Shown here one piece after another: positions 37,969-40,519 of a stretch of 40,519 nucleotides of DNA; positions within the stretch are counted from its first letter, which is position 1; each line of letters opens with the position of its first letter. Position numbers and translations under genes: made by a program. The notes under the pieces were generated by a model, which worked only from the letters and a program-made list of their open reading frames with translations, was not told the DNA's origin and made no database searches. Source of the DNA: a virus; IMG/VR virus record IMGVR_UViG_3300033146_001170, positions 1 to 40,519 of that record; one strand, 5' to 3'.

Positions 37969-39798
37969 ATGGGTATTTTACATACAATAACGGAAGAATT
38001 AAAGAAACCGATATATTCAAAACAAGAAGCGGATATCGAAAAAAAGAAAAAACTATCAACTTCCTCAACTGAAAAAGACGTAGAAACTAATTATATTTCT
38101 TACGATCCTTTTTCTGCTTATACTAATTCCTCATTAGAAGAACATACTTCTTTTGCTAATCGTAGAGAAATGATTGGTAAATGGCGTAAATCTGTTTGGA
38201 ATCCTGAAGTAGATGAAGCTATTAATGAGATTATATCTGAAGCAATTGTTTTTGATGAACAAGAACCAGTTATTGATATTAATCTCGATGAACTCGAAAT
38301 GAGCGATAAGATTAAAGATAAAATTATCGACTCATTTAAAAACATTTTATTCTTATTAGAATTTAATCTTAAAGGTGAAGATATCTTTAAGAAATGGTAT
38401 GTTGATGGACAATTAAATATTGAAGTTGTTTATGATAATGCTAAGATTAAAGAAGGTATCCAAAAATTAATTGTACTTTCACCTTTTAATATTTGGAAAA
38501 TTAAAAACAAAGCAACTGGTGAATTTAAATATATCATTAAAGATGAAAAACCAACTAATAATTTTGTTCAAGATACTAAAAAAGCAGAACGTGTTTTTGA
38601 TGTTGAACAGATTACACAAATTGTTTCTGGAATGTGGTCGGGCGATGGTAATACACCAATGTCCTACCTCCAAAAAGTTGTTAAACCAATTAACCAATTA
38701 AATCTTTTAGAAGATTCTGTTGTTATTTGGCATATTACACGTTCACCAGAAAAACGTGTTTTTTATATTGATACTGGTAACTTACCAAAATCTAAAGCTG
38801 AAGAATATATTAAACGCTTGATTGCAAAATATCGTCAAAAGAAAGTTTATAATTCAGATGATGGATCTTTAGAAAATAGATCAAAATCAATTTCCATTCT
38901 TGAAGATTTTTGGCTTCCACGTAATGCTCAAGGTCGTGGTACACAAATCGATACATTAGCTGCACAATCTGGTGGTATGGAAAATATGGACCATATTGAT
39001 TACTTTGTAAACAAAATTTACAAAGGGATGAATATTCCGAGATCCAGACGTGATCAAGAAGACCGTATTCAAATTAATAATTCAATTGATGTCGAAAAAG
39101 ACGAATTAAAATTCTTTAAATTTATTTTAAGATTACGTCGTCGTTTCAATAATATGTTTATTGATTTATTAAAGAAAGATTTATTAGCCAAAAAAGTTAT
39201 TAAATTACAAGATTGGGAAACAATTCAAGAACATATTAAATTTAAATATGCTAATAATAACCCATATTCTGATATTAAAAAATTACAATTATTAGAAATG
39301 AGAATGGGTATTGCAGCTAATGCAATGGATATGATTGAAAATGATTTCTTATCAAAAGATTGGGTTCGTAGAGAAATCTTAGCACAATCTGAAGAAGAAA
39401 TTAAAAAGATTAAAAAAGAACGTGAAAAAGAAAAACAAGAAGGTGATGATGTTAATTCTGATGATGATAATCAATGGGGTAATGAGCCACAAACATACGC
39501 TCAACCAGAGCCTAAAGCTCCAGAACAACCTCAAAAATCAGATGAACCCCCTGTTGAAAACGGTTTCCAACAAACTAAAGAACAAAAACCTTCTTATTTA
39601 ACATCAAGTTTAAAAGAAGAATTATCAGCGTTAATTCGTCAAGAAGTACAAAACGCATTTAACGAAATAAAAGTATTAGAGAATAATAAAAAGAAAGCAG
39701 ATATCATTAATTCTTTAAAAGAAGGTGATATTATTTCTAACGGTTCAGAAAAATTTATTCTCAGTAATGGTAAATTAGTACCTTATAAAGAAGACTAA
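37969..39798 (+). CDS. 20: Portal protein (gp20-like)
   Basis: The product has 609 residues (T4 gp20 has 524). The core is typical: YISYDPFSAYTNSS, WNPEVDEAINEIISEAIVFDEQEPVI, SPEKRVFYIDTGNLPKSKAEEYIKRL and FVNKIYKGMNIPRSR. Twelve copies make the ring that DNA passes through during packaging and release. The extra C-terminal 130 residues are acidic and Pro/Gln-rich (DDVNSDDDNQWGNEPQTYAQ), then a coiled-coil LKEELSALIRQEVQNAF and a small barrel KEGDIISNGSEKFILS. The late promoter at 37484 precedes it. Confidence 0.97.
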   Translation: MGILHTITEELKKPIYSKQEADIEKKKKLSTSSTEKDVETNYISYDPFSAYTNSSLEEHTSFANRREMIGKWRKSVWNPEVDEAINEIISEAIVFDEQEPVIDINLDELEMSDKIKDKIIDSFKNILFLLEFNLKGEDIFKKWYVDGQLNIEVVYDNAKIKEGIQKLIVLSPFNIWKIKNKATGEFKYIIKDEKPTNNFVQDTKKAERVFDVEQITQIVSGMWSGDGNTPMSYLQKVVKPINQLNLLEDSVVIWHITRSPEKRVFYIDTGNLPKSKAEEYIKRLIAKYRQKKVYNSDDGSLENRSKSISILEDFWLPRNAQGRGTQIDTLAAQSGGMENMDHIDYFVNKIYKGMNIPRSRRDQEDRIQINNSIDVEKDELKFFKFILRLRRRFNNMFIDLLKKDLLAKKVIKLQDWETIQEHIKFKYANNNPYSDIKKLQLLEMRMGIAANAMDMIENDFLSKDWVRREILAQSEEEIKKIKKEREKEKQEGDDVNSDDDNQWGNEPQTYAQPEPKAPEQPQKSDEPPVENGFQQTKEQKPSYLTSSLKEELSALIRQEVQNAFNEIKVLENNKKKADIINSLKEGDIISNGSEKFILSNGKLVPYKED

Positions 39799-39952
39799 GT
39801 TATGCCTAAAACATTTAAAGAACTTTCATTAGAAAAAGATCTAAAATCTAAAAATCTAAGTGATTTTGATATCATTAAAAATGATGCTCCAAAATCATTA
39901 TTAGATGTTGAAGATCTTACTGATTTCAATCTTATTATCCGTAAAGAAGAAC

Positions 39953-39984
39953 AGATTGAACAAATCAAAGATTGAACAAATCAA
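39953..39984 (+). repeat. Perfect 16-bp tandem duplication
   Basis: AGATTGAACAAATCAA occurs twice in direct succession (39953-39968 and 39969-39984). As 16 is not a multiple of 3, it breaks the frame of the collagen-like gene and creates the stop at 39973. Removing one copy restores the reading frame exactly. Confidence 0.95.
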
Positions 39985-40453
39985 GATTGTTGAAGGTGAA
40001 AAAGGAGAACAAGGTCCTCCAGGTCCAATGGGACCAACTGGTCCTCAAGGTGAACCGGGTCCAATGGGACCACAAGGTAAACAAGGTCCTCGTGGTATTA
40101 AAGGTCCAAAAGGTGAAAAAGGCGATACGGGAGAACAAGGACCTCAAGGTGAATTAGGAATTACTGGAGAACAAGGTCCCCAAGGTGAAATTGGTCCAGT
40201 TGGTCCACAAGGCGAAAAAGGCGAAAAAGGCGATACAGGGGAACAAGGTCCTCAAGGCGAAATGGGAAAAACCGGTCCTCAAGGAGAACAAGGATTAAGA
40301 GGACCAAAAGGTGTTCCTGGTATTGCAGGTCCAAAAGGCGAAAAGGGTGATATTGGTCCAGTTGGTCCACAAGGTGAAATTGGTCCCCAAGGTGAAATTG
40401 GTCCACAAGGAAAACGAGGATTAAAAGGTGCTAAAGGAATTAAAGGAGATCAA

Positions 40454-40507
40454 GGTGAACAAGGACCGCAGGGTGAACAAGGACCGCAGGGTGAACAAGG
40501 ACCGCGA
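40454..40507 (+). repeat. 18-bp tandem repeat in collagen-like gene
   Basis: GGTGAACAAGGACCGCAG (40454-40471) is repeated exactly at 40472-40489 and nearly at 40490-40507. Each unit adds two Gly-X-Y triplets (GEQGPQ) without disturbing the frame. The repeat should be prone to copy-number change. Confidence 0.85.
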
Positions 40508-40519
40508 GGCGATCGTGGT

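Larger units (their letters stand above)
39802..40519 (+). pseudogene. Collagen-like (Gly-X-Y) fibre protein, frameshifted by duplication; 3' end outside window
   Basis: The ATG at 39802 opens a frame of 57 codons (MPKTFKELSLEKDLKSKNLS...), which stops at 39973-39975. A perfect 16-bp tandem duplication (39953-39984) shifts the frame. With one copy removed, the same frame would continue as ...[23 protein letters not shown] and then run through the collagen part to the window edge. About 170 Gly-X-Y-type residues are visible, with G-P-Q-G-E, G-E-K-G and G-P-M-G triplets. Phage collagen-like domains form trimeric fibres or spikes. The shift may be a real inactivation, phase variation or an assembly error. 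Confidence 0.75.

Noticed and set aside
39972-40157. Forward ORF starting TTG that overlaps the collagen region in a third frame
   Set aside because: It is out of register with both the N-terminal frame and the Gly-X-Y frame, has no ribosome-binding site and reads as a low-complexity Val/Lys/Gln shadow of the repeat.
40161-40406. Antisense ORF in the collagen domain
   Set aside because: It is the reverse-strand shadow of Gly-X-Y repeats, with repetitive Leu/Asp/Gln/His composition and no start signal.
1-40519. tRNA genes, CRISPR arrays, insertion sequences
   Set aside because: No cloverleaf-like gap, no regular short-repeat/spacer array and no transposase frame were seen; the coding density leaves little room.

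Overview
The window is part of a T4-like (straboviral or related) tailed-phage genome. It is very AT-rich, every gene lies on the + strand, spacing is tight (many ATGA, TAATG or few-base junctions), and T4 core genes occur in recognisable blocks. From left to right they are: the end of a gp39-like topoisomerase subunit and gp52; the replication block gp45 clamp, gp44/gp62 clamp loader, dUTPase, dNMP kinase and gp43 polymerase; then gp13, gp14, gp15, gp16, gp17, gp18 and gp19; and finally a gp4 head-completion nuclease and the gp20 portal. No tRNA or rRNA gene, CRISPR array or insertion sequence was seen, and no gene-free gap exceeds about 200 bases.

Layout. Positions 1-2322 hold DNA topoisomerase. 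Positions 2400-5084 hold small accessory genes, mostly membrane proteins, and among them a Sec-exported tetraheme c-type cytochrome (4121-4456). Positions 5145-11008 hold accessory and conserved phage proteins: a YqiA-like hydrolase, an RlaP-like nucleotidyltransferase, zinc-ribbon proteins and a MazG-like protein. Positions 11051-17201 hold the replisome and nucleotide metabolism. Positions 17212-21298 hold membrane proteins and a run of small late proteins, many with a T4 internal-protein-like N-terminus, including a nucleotidyltransferase of the NMNAT type. Positions 21310-23759 hold a virion block with an Ig-like protein, a PAAR tip protein, an unknown 373-residue protein and a membrane protein. 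Positions 23823-39798 hold a Cas4-like nuclease and the neck, terminase, tail and portal genes. A four-gene exported/membrane module sits between the gp19 tail tube gene and the gp4/gp20 genes. The window ends inside a collagen-like (Gly-X-Y) fibre gene that is frameshifted by a perfect 16-bp tandem duplication.

Regulation. Early and middle genes follow sigma70-like promoters (TTGA(C/T)N, 16-17 bp, TATACT or TATAAT), several sharing TATACTGT. Virion genes follow intergenic T4-type late promoters (TATAAATA) at 18218, 26538, 30686, 33513 and 37484. Two strong intrinsic terminators (26495, 33470) each directly precede a late promoter. A 12-bp hairpin overlaps the promoter of the polymerase gene.

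Host. The bis-histidine tetraheme cytochrome implies a Gram-negative host with a periplasm and cytochrome c maturation, plausibly an anaerobe that uses multiheme cytochromes (Desulfobacterota, Geobacter-like, Shewanella-like or Campylobacterota). This is inference; the sequence does not name the host. The most unusual contents are the phage cytochrome, the set of proteins with prohead-protease-type leader peptides, the exported protein module within the tail/head genes, and the duplication-split collagen fibre.
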